From the NCBI GenBank assembly GCA_014655195.1, contig BNBH01000023.1, forward strand, positions 1-46,128: a DNA stretch of 46,128 bases, read 5' to 3'. Below, in pieces: positions 16,430 through 24,971 of the stretch (positions are counted from its first letter, which is position 1; the number at the start of each line of letters is the position of its first letter). The translations under genes were made by a program, and so were the position numbers. This DNA is from Streptomyces cellulosae (GTDB taxonomy: Bacteria > Actinomycetota > Actinomycetes > Streptomycetales > Streptomycetaceae). Under the pieces are notes generated by a model that made no database searches, was not told the DNA's origin, and saw nothing but the letters and a program-made list of their open reading frames with translations.

Positions 16430-17164
16430 ATGGACCTACTCACCACACTCGCCGCCTTCCCGAACGCCGCCCCGCTGGCCGGCCTCGACCGGGCATGGAC
16501 GTGGTCACTCGGGCCGGTCCTGCACTTCCCGGGCGCGGTGACGGCGGAAGGGCGCCGGCTCCTTCAGACGAACCAGCGCGGCAGACGTGACGAGGAACTC
16601 GCGCGGGCTGTACTCGCGTTCGCGCGGCAGCACGAGGAGCCGCTGATCGGGGAGGGCCGGCCCATTGCGGCGGTACGGGACTTCTCAGCGCCCGGTTACG
16701 CCTTCGACGCGGTGGCGGCCACGGCGCCTGAGGTCCACGGCCACCACAAGGCGCGGAACCCCGACCTCACCGCGGTCACGTACATCGTGTTCCCGGCCTT
16801 CGAGACGGAGGTGTCCGGGCGGGAGTCGCTGGAGGAGGCACAGGCCCGCTACCAGAAGATGCTGAGCCCCGCCGAGATCGGCCGGGAAGCGGTGCCGTTC
16901 CTGAAGATGCGCTTCGAGAACACACGCACCAGCGGTGGCAGCACCAACCCCGGGCGGGCACTGACCTACCCGCGGATGCTGCGGCAGGAGGTCCCTCAGC
17001 TGAAGGGTGCTACTGGCGGATTCGTCGAGTGGGAGAACAGGGTCGGCGAGGCGTGGCGGGTCACGTGGGACGGCGAATGGGTGCTGTCCGGAGCGGAAGG
17101 CGAGCGGCGTGGCATGAGCCTCGACGAGATCCTGGTGTTCAGCGACGAGACCCTTCGGGCCTGA
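16430..17164 (+). CDS. conserved hypothetical cytoplasmic protein
   Basis: 244 residues from ATG 16430, with AGGAA about nine bases upstream. No signal peptide or membrane helix. Sequence features: AGLDRAWTWSLGPVLHFPGA, RRDEELARAVLAFARQHEEP, TYIVFPAFETEVSGRESLEE, GGFVEWENRVGEAWRVTWDG. Composition and codon use are normal for the window and the frame is intact, so it is a real gene. The family is not recognised. It lies between the GH81 terminator and a convergent small membrane-protein gene. Confidence 0.65.
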   Translation: MDLLTTLAAFPNAAPLAGLDRAWTWSLGPVLHFPGAVTAEGRRLLQTNQRGRRDEELARAVLAFARQHEEPLIGEGRPIAAVRDFSAPGYAFDAVAATAPEVHGHHKARNPDLTAVTYIVFPAFETEVSGRESLEEAQARYQKMLSPAEIGREAVPFLKMRFENTRTSGGSTNPGRALTYPRMLRQEVPQLKGATGGFVEWENRVGEAWRVTWDGEWVLSGAEGERRGMSLDEILVFSDETLRA

Positions 17165-17213
17165 GCCGCGACGAGTGCGGTGAAGGCCAGGCGCAGCCTT
17201 GCCGCACCGCCGC

Positions 17214-17672
17214 CTACCGCGCCCGCAGCTCCGTTCGGTAGCGCCTACCGAAGAAAAGCAACGCCGCGGTCAGGGCGAGTGCGGCCCAGGTCCAGTTCAT
17301 CCACACCAGGTCGGGATCGCTGGCGTAGACGGTGCCGTCCTCCCGTACGCAGTCGAAGCGGAGGGGGACGTAGGACGCGTGGTGGTGCGTCAGGCCTCTG
17401 ATCGTCTCCGGATCGAAGCCCATACGGCAGGCCGGGGCAGGGGTCGGGTCGGCTCCGTCGCCGACCTCCGACTCCGACCACGCGACACCGGCCAGGCCCA
17501 GGGCGTACACAGCGCCTGCGGCCCAGCCGAACAGTGCCGCCGTCCGGCGCAGCAGGTGGTCGGGCCAGGGCTGAGGCCGGCCGGGAAGTGCCGTCGCGGC
17601 CGCCCGTGCCACGGAGATGAGCACCCCGATGGCGGAGACCACGGACAGAGCAAGTCCCAGTAGTGCGAGCAA
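17214..17672 (-). CDS. small multi-pass membrane protein, unknown
   Basis: 152 residues from TTG 17672, with GGGGAGG about 11 bases upstream. The frame stays open 5' to 18056 but that part is Arg/Pro-rich and antisense to the esterase gene, so it is rejected. Three likely membrane helices: residues 1-20 (LALLGLALSVVSAIGVLISV), about 45-66 (RTAALFGWAAGAVYALGLAG) and about 125-144 (WMNWTWAALALTAALLFFGR). Between helices two and three lies an outer loop of about 60 residues with two cysteines (PACRMGF, RFDCVRED) that may pair. It ends in a basic tail. No known family was recognised. Confidence 0.55.
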   Translation of the reverse strand: MLALLGLALSVVSAIGVLISVARAAATALPGRPQPWPDHLLRRTAALFGWAAGAVYALGLAGVAWSESEVGDGADPTPAPACRMGFDPETIRGLTHHHASYVPLRFDCVREDGTVYASDPDLVWMNWTWAALALTAALLFFGRRYRTELRAR

Positions 17673-17731
17673 CGGTTTCGTCGCCTCCCCTCGGACGGGG
17701 CGAGACCGCCGCACGCGCCGTCGCGCCGACT

Positions 17732-18937
17732 CTAGCCGTGCGGTACGTCCCTCACGTACACGACCCCGTCGACGCGGGGCAGGTGGGACGGGTCCAGCGG
17801 GGCGTAGCCGAAGTACGGGGACACTCGTGGGACCGTGCATATGTGGCGTGCCACGGCTTTGAGTTGAGCCGCGCCGATCACGTACCGAGATTCCGGCAGC
17901 GCGTGCAGGATGCCCTCCACTGTGTTCGGGGGCGGGGCGTCCACGCCCCGGTGCCTCATCGTGCCGAGGGCCATCGCCAGGTGGGCGTACCGGTCGCCCA
18001 GCCGCGTGCTCACCAACGCCCCGGCGCTCCACCACTCCACCTTCGGGTGGCCCCACATACGCATCGCGCTCTTGTCCCGCTGCAGATGACTGTTGTGGGC
18101 GTACGCCAGCACCGGTCCGCGTGCGGCGAGGGCGAGGAGGTTGCCGGCCATCATCTCGTCCCGCGTGGCGAGCAGGCGGGTCATGCGGGCGGGTGACGTG
18201 TCCGCCATCCAGGAGTGGTAGCGCAACAAACCGACAGCGGTACGGCCGTACAGGTGCGCCCGGTCACGGTCGCCCGGTGAGGACACCTCTGCGAGGTGCG
18301 GTGCCTGCGTCCCCAGCAGAGTCACCATGTCGTCCGCGAGCAGGCGCAGTTCGCGGGCTTCCGGTGTGCGGCCGATGGACTGGGACGGGTCCATCATGGC
18401 CGCCTCGTTGGTCCAGGACGCGTCGGTGCCGAGCAGGTCGTCGAGCCTGTCCGCCGTACAGGGCAGCAGGTCCGCGTCGACGAGCGTCGTCAGGTAGTCG
18501 TGCAGGGCGGTGAGCGCCTGGCGCGGGCCTTCGGCGCCTGCGATCTCCAGCGGACCGTCCAAGCCTGCGAAACGCACGTGATCGTCCGCGGGGCGTTTCG
18601 CGTTGAAGTCCCGTATCCAGCCAACCAGTTCACGGTTCGCCTGCGAGCCGCCCCAGCCGTGGCTGAAGCCGCGCCTCATCACGTCGTCCAGTGAGCCCTC
18701 GCCCGTGGTGACGTACGTGTCCACGGTCATCGCCCTCAGGCAGTCACTCTCGAGCGCGATCGTCCGATAGCCCTGCTCTTCCACGAGCTGCCGGAAGAGG
18801 GTGTTGCGCAGGTCGAGGAGGATCTCCTCGCCGTGGGTGGGCTCGCCCAAGACGAGTACGCGCGGTCGGGTCGGCAGCAGTTCTGCGATCGCCGACGCTT
18901 CCACGGGACGTATGAAGTCCTTGATGCCGGTTTCCAT
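17732..18937 (-). CDS. erythromycin esterase family hydrolase
   Basis: 401 residues from ATG 18937. The family signature is clear: LVLGEPTHGEEILLDLRNTL with GEPTHGE at 31-37 (H35 and E37 in the active site), IALESD, FAGLDG, and AYAHNSHLQRD near residue 280. Ere enzymes open macrolide lactones, but many chromosomal actinobacterial members have unknown substrates, so macrolide resistance is not proven. It is cytoplasmic, with no signal peptide. It diverges from a MerR-family regulator gene across 59 bases holding a dyad operator at 18941-18958, which suggests ligand-responsive control of this enzyme. Confidence 0.88.
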   Translation of the reverse strand: METGIKDFIRPVEASAIAELLPTRPRVLVLGEPTHGEEILLDLRNTLFRQLVEEQGYRTIALESDCLRAMTVDTYVTTGEGSLDDVMRRGFSHGWGGSQANRELVGWIRDFNAKRPADDHVRFAGLDGPLEIAGAEGPRQALTALHDYLTTLVDADLLPCTADRLDDLLGTDASWTNEAAMMDPSQSIGRTPEARELRLLADDMVTLLGTQAPHLAEVSSPGDRDRAHLYGRTAVGLLRYHSWMADTSPARMTRLLATRDEMMAGNLLALAARGPVLAYAHNSHLQRDKSAMRMWGHPKVEWWSAGALVSTRLGDRYAHLAMALGTMRHRGVDAPPPNTVEGILHALPESRYVIGAAQLKAVARHICTVPRVSPYFGYAPLDPSHLPRVDGVVYVRDVPHG

Positions 18938-18940
18938 GCA

Positions 18941-18958
18941 TTCAACGGTATCGTTGAA
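18941..18958. promoter_or_regulatory. dyad operator between Ere and MerR genes
   Basis: TTCAACG-GTAT-CGTTGAA is a near-perfect 18-base dyad: two 7-base arms with a 4-base spacer. It is the only strong symmetry in the divergent region and is placed to control both promoters, as expected for a MerR-family protein. Confidence 0.65.
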
Positions 18959-18996
18959 CTTTCGGTGGAAGGTTTGGTCGCTATATCGTCGGGACG

Positions 18997-19722
18997 GTGG
19001 GGCAAAACCTTCAAACGAGTGTCAAGCTGAGGCCGGTCGACCTGGCGCGTCGGCATGGTCTGTCCACCCAGGCGGTGAGGAACTACGAAGAGGCCGGCAT
19101 CCTCCCGACCGCCGAGCGAACGGCCTCCGGTTACCGCGTCTACACCCCTCTGCACGAACGTGCGCTGGCCGCGTTCCTCGCCCTGGTTCCAGGGCACGGG
19201 CATGCCACGGCGACGGCGGTCATGCAGGCCGTGAACCGGGACGCCGTGGACGACGCCTTCCAGCTCATCGACGAGAGCCACGCCCGGCTGCTGCACGACC
19301 GGCGCACCCTGCGAGCCGTGGAGGACGCACTGCGCGGGCTCACCACCGAGTCGGCGGCTGCGGACTCGGCCGGCTTCAAACCGACCTTCATCGGGCCGCT
19401 GGCACAGGAGTTGGGCGTCCGCCCGGCGACGTTGCGGAAGTGGGAGGACGCCGGGCTCGTACGTCCTCGGCGCGACCTCGTGACCGGGTACCGGGTGTAC
19501 GACCCGGCCGACGTACGGGACGCGCACCTGGTGCACCAGCTCCGGCGCGGTGGCTATCTGCTCGAGCAGATCGCCCCGCTGATCACCCAGGTGCGGACAG
19601 CCGGCGGAATCGAGCCCCTTGAGGGTGCTCTACGTGACTGGCGTGGCCGGCTGTCCGACCGCGGGCGGGCGATGCTGCGCGGGGCCGCCGCGTTGGATGC
19701 CTATCTGCGTGTGCGTGACTGA
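18997..19722 (+). CDS. MerR-family regulator with two HTH domains (TioE-like)
   Basis: 241 residues from GTG 18997. The first MerR winged helix is LRPVDLARRHGLSTQAVRNY-EEAGILPTAER...GYRVY (about 10-48). A second, unusual HTH lies at about 123-165: PLAQELGVRPATLRKWEDAG, LVRPRRDLVTGYRVYDPADV. Helical linkers (AVMQAVNRDAVDDAFQLIDE) may dimerise. Tandem MerR HTHs are known for TioE-type regulators of Streptomyces. It is adjacent and divergent to the Ere gene with a shared dyad, so it is the likely regulator. Its stop lies one base from the end of the convergent esterase gene. Confidence 0.85.
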   Translation: MGQNLQTSVKLRPVDLARRHGLSTQAVRNYEEAGILPTAERTASGYRVYTPLHERALAAFLALVPGHGHATATAVMQAVNRDAVDDAFQLIDESHARLLHDRRTLRAVEDALRGLTTESAAADSAGFKPTFIGPLAQELGVRPATLRKWEDAGLVRPRRDLVTGYRVYDPADVRDAHLVHQLRRGGYLLEQIAPLITQVRTAGGIEPLEGALRDWRGRLSDRGRAMLRGAAALDAYLRVRD

Positions 19723-19723
19723 G

Positions 19724-20755
19724 TCAGCTCTTCACTCCCAGCGCGCCCAGCAACATCGGCAGCGAGGCGTGCAGTTCGCGTTCCCAGTAGCGCCACGTGT
19801 GCGTGCCGGCGCCGTAGAAGTTGGTGGTGAGGTGCTTGGCCCCCACGCGCTTCAACTCGGCTGCGAGAGCATGGTTCTGGCGGTTGAAGTCCGCCTCGAG
19901 GGCGCTCGACGCACCCGGTGAGTCCAGCGGGCCCGCCGTGCCGTCACCGCAGGACAGGTAGACGGGCATCGACTTGAGGCGCTTCGCCAGGTGGAAGGGA
20001 TCGTGGGCCTGCCAGATGCGGCGCTGCGCGACCGGGTCGCCCCACTGCCGGAGGGGATCGTTGCCCTGGCCCGCGAACAGGCCCAGGATGCGGTTGACCG
20101 ACTCGTCGTTGAGCAGCGGGTGCGCGGAACCCGAGTACGCGGCCGTCGCCTTGAACATGCCAGGGTGCCGGGCGGCGTACAGCAGGGCGCCCTGGCCGCC
20201 CATCGACAGCCCGGCGACAACACGGTTGGGACTGGCGCCCCAGTCGCGTTCGAGGAGGTGGCGCAGTTCGACGGTGTGGAAGGTCTCCCAGGCGGGGTCA
20301 CCGCCCTCGCCGTAGTTCCACCAGTCGCTGTACCAGCCGTTCCAGCCCGCCTCCGGCATGACCACGAGCACGTTGCGCAGGCTGTCCGTCTCGGCGACGT
20401 CCGTCATCGAGGTCCATGACGTGTAGTTGCCGCAGCAGCCGTGCAACAGCCAGAAGGTGGGCCAGTGTTGGCGTCGGTCGGCGGGGTCCCAGCCGTCGGG
20501 GGTCAGCAGGCGGACCTTGACGGTGCGGCCGCCGAGCGCCGTCGAGCGGACCGACAGGTCCACCTGGCGCTCCGCGACCTGTGTGACCGCCACGACCTCG
20601 GCGCCGCGTCTCCCCGTCTCACCCTGCGCGGAGCGCGTGTCGGCGGCGTCTGCGGGGGTCGGGGCGACGAGCGTCGGTGTGGTCGGCACGAGGGCGAGGA
20701 TCAGGACGGCGAGGACGAGACGTACACGGCCTCGGAAGGTGACGGCGGCGGTCAC
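19724..20755 (-). CDS. secreted esterase of the antigen 85 / FrmB-like alpha/beta-hydrolase family
   Basis: 343 residues from GTG 20755, with AAGGAG six bases upstream. Signal peptide LVLAVLILALVPTTPTLVAP...DAADT (about 38 residues). Typical esterase_D fold: PTFWLLHGCCGNYTSWTSMT (oxyanion region), VLVVMPEAGWNGWYSDWWNY, nucleophile elbow VVAGLSMGGQGALLYAARHP (Ser in GLSMGG), PVYLSCGDGTAG for the acid, and TTNFYGAGTHTWRYW with the catalytic His. Family members include mycolyltransferases and trehalose or short-chain esterases; as the host is not mycolate-bearing, a secreted carboxylesterase is more likely. It stands alone. Confidence 0.88.
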   Translation of the reverse strand: MTAAVTFRGRVRLVLAVLILALVPTTPTLVAPTPADAADTRSAQGETGRRGAEVVAVTQVAERQVDLSVRSTALGGRTVKVRLLTPDGWDPADRRQHWPTFWLLHGCCGNYTSWTSMTDVAETDSLRNVLVVMPEAGWNGWYSDWWNYGEGGDPAWETFHTVELRHLLERDWGASPNRVVAGLSMGGQGALLYAARHPGMFKATAAYSGSAHPLLNDESVNRILGLFAGQGNDPLRQWGDPVAQRRIWQAHDPFHLAKRLKSMPVYLSCGDGTAGPLDSPGASSALEADFNRQNHALAAELKRVGAKHLTTNFYGAGTHTWRYWERELHASLPMLLGALGVKS

Positions 20756-21043
20756 GGCGGCTCCTTGCGGTGCTGTTCGTCGCTGCGGTGGACGGTCGTA
20801 CGAGGCGAAGAGCTGATGTGCCCTGGGGAAGCATCCACCACTTGAGGCGATCGGCGACAGACCGCGGTCGGCCTGTACATGGCCCGCGCGAGAACAATCC
20901 CCCGCTCGGCTGCGCCCATGCCCGCCTGGGGCGGGGTAGTTCGTGGCGCGTCAGGTCGACCGGTGGTCCGGCCCGCACCGGAGCCCGGCTCGCGTGGACA
21001 CTCGCGGAACGAGCCGGGGCCGGCCGTCGTCCGATGCCGCTCG

Positions 21044-22678
21044 TCAGCTCCTGCGCGGCAGGAGCAACAACGCGTCTCCAACCGGCCGTTCGCCGGCCGC
21101 GTCCGACGGGTCGTTGATCACCTGGCCGTTCGCCACCATCGTCGTCGAACCGCCCCCGTCGAGGTTGACGGCGTCCCGCAGGCCGAGGGAACGGGCCACC
21201 TTCGCGCTTTCGGTGATGCTCAGCCCCAGGGAGGCCGTGCTGCGGCCGTCGGCCGTGACCAGGACGGTGCGGCCTGCCGCGTCGGTGCCGGCGAGGGTGC
21301 GGGGATTGCGCTTGTGGACCCAGCCGTAGTACCAGCTGGGGTCGCCCTGGTGCACCATCCCGTCGGTGGCGGGGGTGACGTGAAGGCGTCCGTCCCGGAC
21401 CAGTTCGGGGCCCGCGTTGACGATGTCCGTCCCCGGTGACGGCGTCACGCGGCGGCCCTGGTCGTCGCGGAGGGTCGTCTCGACGCGCAGGCGCTCGCCG
21501 GGGCGGGCCAGCGCCGTCAGCGCGTCCATGTGCCGGCCGGTCGCCTGGATCGAACTGCCGCCGGGCGGGAGCGGGCCGCCTCGGACGGAGCGCAGCTCCA
21601 GCACGCGGCCCCGGCTGTCCAGGACGGCTTCCACGCCCACGCCCTGCGGGGTGCTCGCGCCGTACTCCTGGGTGAACGCGATGAGTTGGTCGGGGTTGGT
21701 GCATGTCACGTCGTGCAGGGGCAGCGAGGTGGGGGTGTCGTCCTCACTGCCGCCGCAGTTGCGGATCAGGCCCGGTACGCGGTTGACGCCGTTGAGGGTC
21801 AGGGTGGTGCCGTGCGCGGTGACCCGTCCCTCCCAGGTGAGGCGGGTGATCTGGGCGCTGCGGCCGCCGTCGCGGAGGACGAGGCCGGGGCGTCCGCTGA
21901 CGGGTTCGCTGAGGAGGCGTCCGTCGTAGACGCCGATGCCCGCCGGGTCGCCGGGTGCGCCGGAGCGGGGGTCGAGGACGAAGAAGCCCGCGTTGACCGC
22001 GGCGACGGCGCCGGAGTCGGTGGCGAGGGTGCTGACGGTCTCGCGGTTCTCGATGTCGGGGCCGTGGGTGGCGTCCAAGGTGCCGCGGAACGCGCGCGGG
22101 TCGACGGTGAGGACATCGATGCGCCAGGGGCCGCGGTCGGTGGTCGCGCCGTCCCAGCCGGTGTAGGTGACCGAGCCGCTGTAACCGGCGTTGATGATGC
22201 GGATGCGTTCCGTCGCCGCGGCGGACTGGGAGGTGAAGCTGCCGATACGGACGCGCCAGCCGAGCGTTCCGCCCGTGTAGTCCGTCGTGCTCGGTGTCGT
22301 CACCTGTTCGGCCCGTGCGTCGAAGCCGTCGGCTCGCATGCCGGCGACGAGTTCGTCGGCGCTCGCCTTGTCCTTGAGGGTGGTCGGCGGTGCGTCGGGG
22401 TCGGGTGAGGTGTCGCCGCCGGGGATGGTCGCCTCGACCGTCCAGTGGTGTGCCGGGTTCACGGCGCCGCGCACGATGCGGGTGAGGGTGAGACCGGGCC
22501 GCAGGGTCTGTGTGGTGCGGGTTTCGGCGAGGCCGGCCGGGCCCAGCGGGAGGGCCGCGCGGGCGTCGGCGGTGCGGGCGTCGGCGGCGGGGTCGGCGGA
22601 CGCCTGGGCCGGGAGGCCGGTCACCGCCAACACGACACCGAGGGCCACGGCCGCCCCGCCGAGTCTTCTCTTCTTCAT
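21044..22678 (-). CDS. secreted phosphodiester glycosidase (NAGPA-domain) protein
   Basis: 544 residues from ATG 22678 behind GAGGG. Sec signal peptide (LGGAAVALGVVLAVTGLPAQ-ASA). Residues about 120-170 form a SPOR-like segment (ADELVAGMRADGFDARAEQV, GWRVRIGSFTSQSAAATERI). The C-terminal 330 residues carry the NAGPA hallmarks AVNAGFFVLDPRSGAPGD, GRRVTPSPGTDIVNAGPELV, TVLVTADGR, LGLRDAVNLDGGGSTTMVAN and GERPVGDALLLL. Related domains hydrolyse GlcNAc-1-phosphodiesters; in bacteria, substrates may be wall glycopolymers. Fusion to a SPOR-like peptidoglycan-binding segment fits action at the cell wall. Confidence 0.88.
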   Translation of the reverse strand: MKKRRLGGAAVALGVVLAVTGLPAQASADPAADARTADARAALPLGPAGLAETRTTQTLRPGLTLTRIVRGAVNPAHHWTVEATIPGGDTSPDPDAPPTTLKDKASADELVAGMRADGFDARAEQVTTPSTTDYTGGTLGWRVRIGSFTSQSAAATERIRIINAGYSGSVTYTGWDGATTDRGPWRIDVLTVDPRAFRGTLDATHGPDIENRETVSTLATDSGAVAAVNAGFFVLDPRSGAPGDPAGIGVYDGRLLSEPVSGRPGLVLRDGGRSAQITRLTWEGRVTAHGTTLTLNGVNRVPGLIRNCGGSEDDTPTSLPLHDVTCTNPDQLIAFTQEYGASTPQGVGVEAVLDSRGRVLELRSVRGGPLPPGGSSIQATGRHMDALTALARPGERLRVETTLRDDQGRRVTPSPGTDIVNAGPELVRDGRLHVTPATDGMVHQGDPSWYYGWVHKRNPRTLAGTDAAGRTVLVTADGRSTASLGLSITESAKVARSLGLRDAVNLDGGGSTTMVANGQVINDPSDAAGERPVGDALLLLPRRS

Positions 22679-23055
22679 CGTTGACCGCCCTCTCGCACGT
22701 CGAGCCTGCCCGCGTCACTGGTGGAGCGAAGCCCCGGTTGGGAACATGCGTCACTTTCTCGCCTTGTGCTGACGGCGTCACGAACAGTCACTTAACGCAC
22801 GCTGGACAAGTATCGACCTGTGGGAACGTGCGTCAAGAAGGCGTGACGGTGCGGCAGTCGAGAGATGTGGCGGCCAATCGCGGGGCTGAGAGGTGCGAGC
22901 GGCATGGTTCGGCGGGCGCCGCATCACACCGTCGGGTGACGGCGATGGCCGCGTGCCCGGGGTTGTCCACAGCCCTGAGCCGTTGTCAGTGGCCGCGGAT
23001 AGATTTTTTCGCGTCCCGCCGGTCCGGCGAGGACATCCCCTTTCGTGTGCATGGG
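22679..23055. promoter_or_regulatory. divergent intergenic region with direct repeats
   Basis: This 377-base gap separates the phosphodiester-glycosidase gene from the MoxR/vWA operon. Two 14-base direct repeats, GGGAACATGCGTCA (22740-22753) and GGGAACGTGCGTCA (22822-22835), differ at one base. The second overlaps an inverted repeat CGTCA...TGACG (22831-22848). They are candidate regulator sites for one or both genes. No extra ORF is supported here. Confidence 0.4.
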
Positions 23056-23571
23056 ATGAGGTGCGCGTTGTCGGTCTGGGAGAGGTCGAGCACGGTGCGG
23101 GTGGTGCCGTCCGCGCGGCCGCGGAAGCTCGCCAAGGTGCCGTTCGTGGAGCTGGCGGACGGGCGGTTGCAGGGTGTGGTGTCCAGCGGCTCCGACATCG
23201 GTCGGGTGTACGTGTCGTCGGTGGAGGCGGGGACGTACGCGTTCTCGTGCAGCACCAACAACAACCGACCGTGCGGCGGGGCGCGTGGCGGGTTCTGCAA
23301 CCACATACGAGCGCTGATCGGCGAGGCCGTGCTGCAGTACGGCGCGGAGCGCGTCGCCCGCTACCTGAAGGTGGACGTGCCCGGTGAGCAGGCGGACACA
23401 CAGGGCCTTACCTCGGCCATGACGTCGACGCGTCCCGCTCAGGGCGACAGGTCGGCCGCGGCCCAGGTGTTCAGCCGGTTCCTGCGCCATCTGGCCTACC
23501 TGGAGTTCACGCCGACGACCGCGCCGGTGCCGGAGATGCACTGGTTCCCGACGACCGGGGCGGTGGCGTGA
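23056..23571 (+). CDS. SWIM-like zinc-binding protein, first gene of MoxR/vWA operon
   Basis: 171 residues from ATG 23056; TTG 23068, with GATGAGG six bases upstream, is an equally good start. A compact zinc site is visible: C65 (FSCSTNNN), C73 (RPCGG), C81-x-H83 (GGFCNHIRALIGEAV). It is preceded by strands GRLQGVVSSGSDIGRVYVSS typical of SWIM domains, though the usual CxC pair is spread to C-x7-C. SWIM domains bind DNA or proteins. Its stop shares one base with the next ATG (TGATG), so it is translated with the downstream operon, for which it could be the recognition subunit (inference). Confidence 0.7.
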   Translation: MRCALSVWERSSTVRVVPSARPRKLAKVPFVELADGRLQGVVSSGSDIGRVYVSSVEAGTYAFSCSTNNNRPCGGARGGFCNHIRALIGEAVLQYGAERVARYLKVDVPGEQADTQGLTSAMTSTRPAQGDRSAAAQVFSRFLRHLAYLEFTPTTAPVPEMHWFPTTGAVA

Positions 23572-24971
23572 TGCGTGCGGATCTGCTGACCGACGCCGTC
23601 GAGGGGCTGGACGAGGCACTGGCCGCCGTGGACGGGTTCGACGGGGTGCTCGTGGGCGGGCTGCTGCGTCCGCAGCCGGCCCAGGCGATCGGGCTGGCCG
23701 GGCTGGCGGACGCCGTCGCCGGGTCGCCGCTGGCCGGGCGGGTCGCCGAGGCGGCGGAAAAGACCGCTGCGGGGGCCGCGGACGAGGACCACTACCTGGC
23801 GCTGGCCGCCGCGCGTACGGCGCTGCTGGGGTCCGTGCATGATGCGCTCATCGCGCGGGGCGAGGAGGCGGTGGGGCGGACGTGCGCCGAGGAACCGGCC
23901 GCCGAGGCCGCGGGGGCAGCCGGGGCCGAGCCTCCGGTGAATCTGCTGGTGGCGGCGCGTGGCTGGCTGTGCGACCTGGCGCGGGCCGGCTGGCAGGGCA
24001 TCGACCACGAGCTGGTCGGCGGCGCGGCTCCCGTGGTGACCGCGATGCTGCCCGAGCCGGGGCTGCGGCGGCTCGCCACGCTGCTCGACGGGTTCGCCGC
24101 GGAGCTCGCCGCGTCCTGCCCCGGCGCCACGCAGGAGCGGATCCCCGTACGGCGGTGGGCCGATCTGTGGTCGCGGGCGATGATGCTGACGCTGCCCGGC
24201 GCGGACCGGGCGACCGCCGTCACGGAGGCCACCGGCCGTCTGCTGCCGCTCGGCGTCGACCTGCACGAGCACGCCACGGCGGTGCAGGCGCAGGTGCACG
24301 CGGTGTTCGAGCCGGCGGACGGAGGGATGCCCCGTCTGGTGCGGGCCAGTGTGTCCGCGCCCAAGCCGGACACGGTCGTCGGCGCGGGGCTGTGGCAGCT
24401 GCTGCGGCCGCACATGTCGCTGCTGGCCGCTGTCAGCGAGGGGCGTGCCATGGAGCTCGAGGCCATGCCGGTCACCGCCGAGGGCGACCTGATCTGGGAC
24501 GACGCCCGCGCCACACTGGGCGAGCCGGCGGAACCCTTCACCACCGCTCGGGTGGCGCTGCCCACCGCAGCCGCCTCTCCTGTGGCGCCGGTGGACCGGC
24601 ATCCGGCGCGGATCGCCGTGCCCGTGCTGCTGGAGGGTTACGGCGTGGAGGACGAGGGTGAAGCCGTGGCCTTCCGGGTCGCCGGGGAGCGTCTGGCCGT
24701 CGACGCCGGCCGGGTGCCCGCCGCCGGGCCGCTGACCGCGGACGCCGTCGCCTCGTCCGCCGCGTGTCTCGGTCTGCTGCGCTGGGACGCCGGGGAGTTC
24801 CTGGTCCAGCCGCTCGCGGTGGAGCGGACCGTGCGGAAGAAGCCCGTCGCCGTGCACGCGGGGGCCTGGGCGGGCGGTACGGCCGACAAGGCGGGCGTGC
24901 GGGCGGAGAAGGCCGCCACCGACGCCGTCACTGTGCTGCGTGAGCGCGCGGGAAGGCTGCTGCGGAAATGA
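23571..24971 (+). CDS. unknown operon protein between SWIM and vWA genes
   Basis: 466 residues from ATG 23571, overlapping the previous stop by one base. Rich in Ala/Leu and helical in the N-terminal half (LLTDAVEGLDEALAAVDGFD, DEDHYLALAAARTALLGSVH, NLLVAARGWLCDLARAGWQG). A beta-rich section follows (HAVFEPADGGMPRLVRASVS, RIAVPVLLEGYGVEDEGEAV) and a basic helical tail. No signal peptide, membrane helix or catalytic motif is seen. It ends inside the ATGA that starts the vWA gene, so it is probably a stoichiometric partner. The function is unknown. Confidence 0.75.
   Translation: MRADLLTDAVEGLDEALAAVDGFDGVLVGGLLRPQPAQAIGLAGLADAVAGSPLAGRVAEAAEKTAAGAADEDHYLALAAARTALLGSVHDALIARGEEAVGRTCAEEPAAEAAGAAGAEPPVNLLVAARGWLCDLARAGWQGIDHELVGGAAPVVTAMLPEPGLRRLATLLDGFAAELAASCPGATQERIPVRRWADLWSRAMMLTLPGADRATAVTEATGRLLPLGVDLHEHATAVQAQVHAVFEPADGGMPRLVRASVSAPKPDTVVGAGLWQLLRPHMSLLAAVSEGRAMELEAMPVTAEGDLIWDDARATLGEPAEPFTTARVALPTAAASPVAPVDRHPARIAVPVLLEGYGVEDEGEAVAFRVAGERLAVDAGRVPAAGPLTADAVASSAACLGLLRWDAGEFLVQPLAVERTVRKKPVAVHAGAWAGGTADKAGVRAEKAATDAVTVLRERAGRLLRK

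Noticed and set aside
17673..18056. Long N-terminal extension of the small membrane protein
   Set aside because: Arg/Pro-rich and antisense to the esterase gene; TTG 17672 has a GGGGAGG site.
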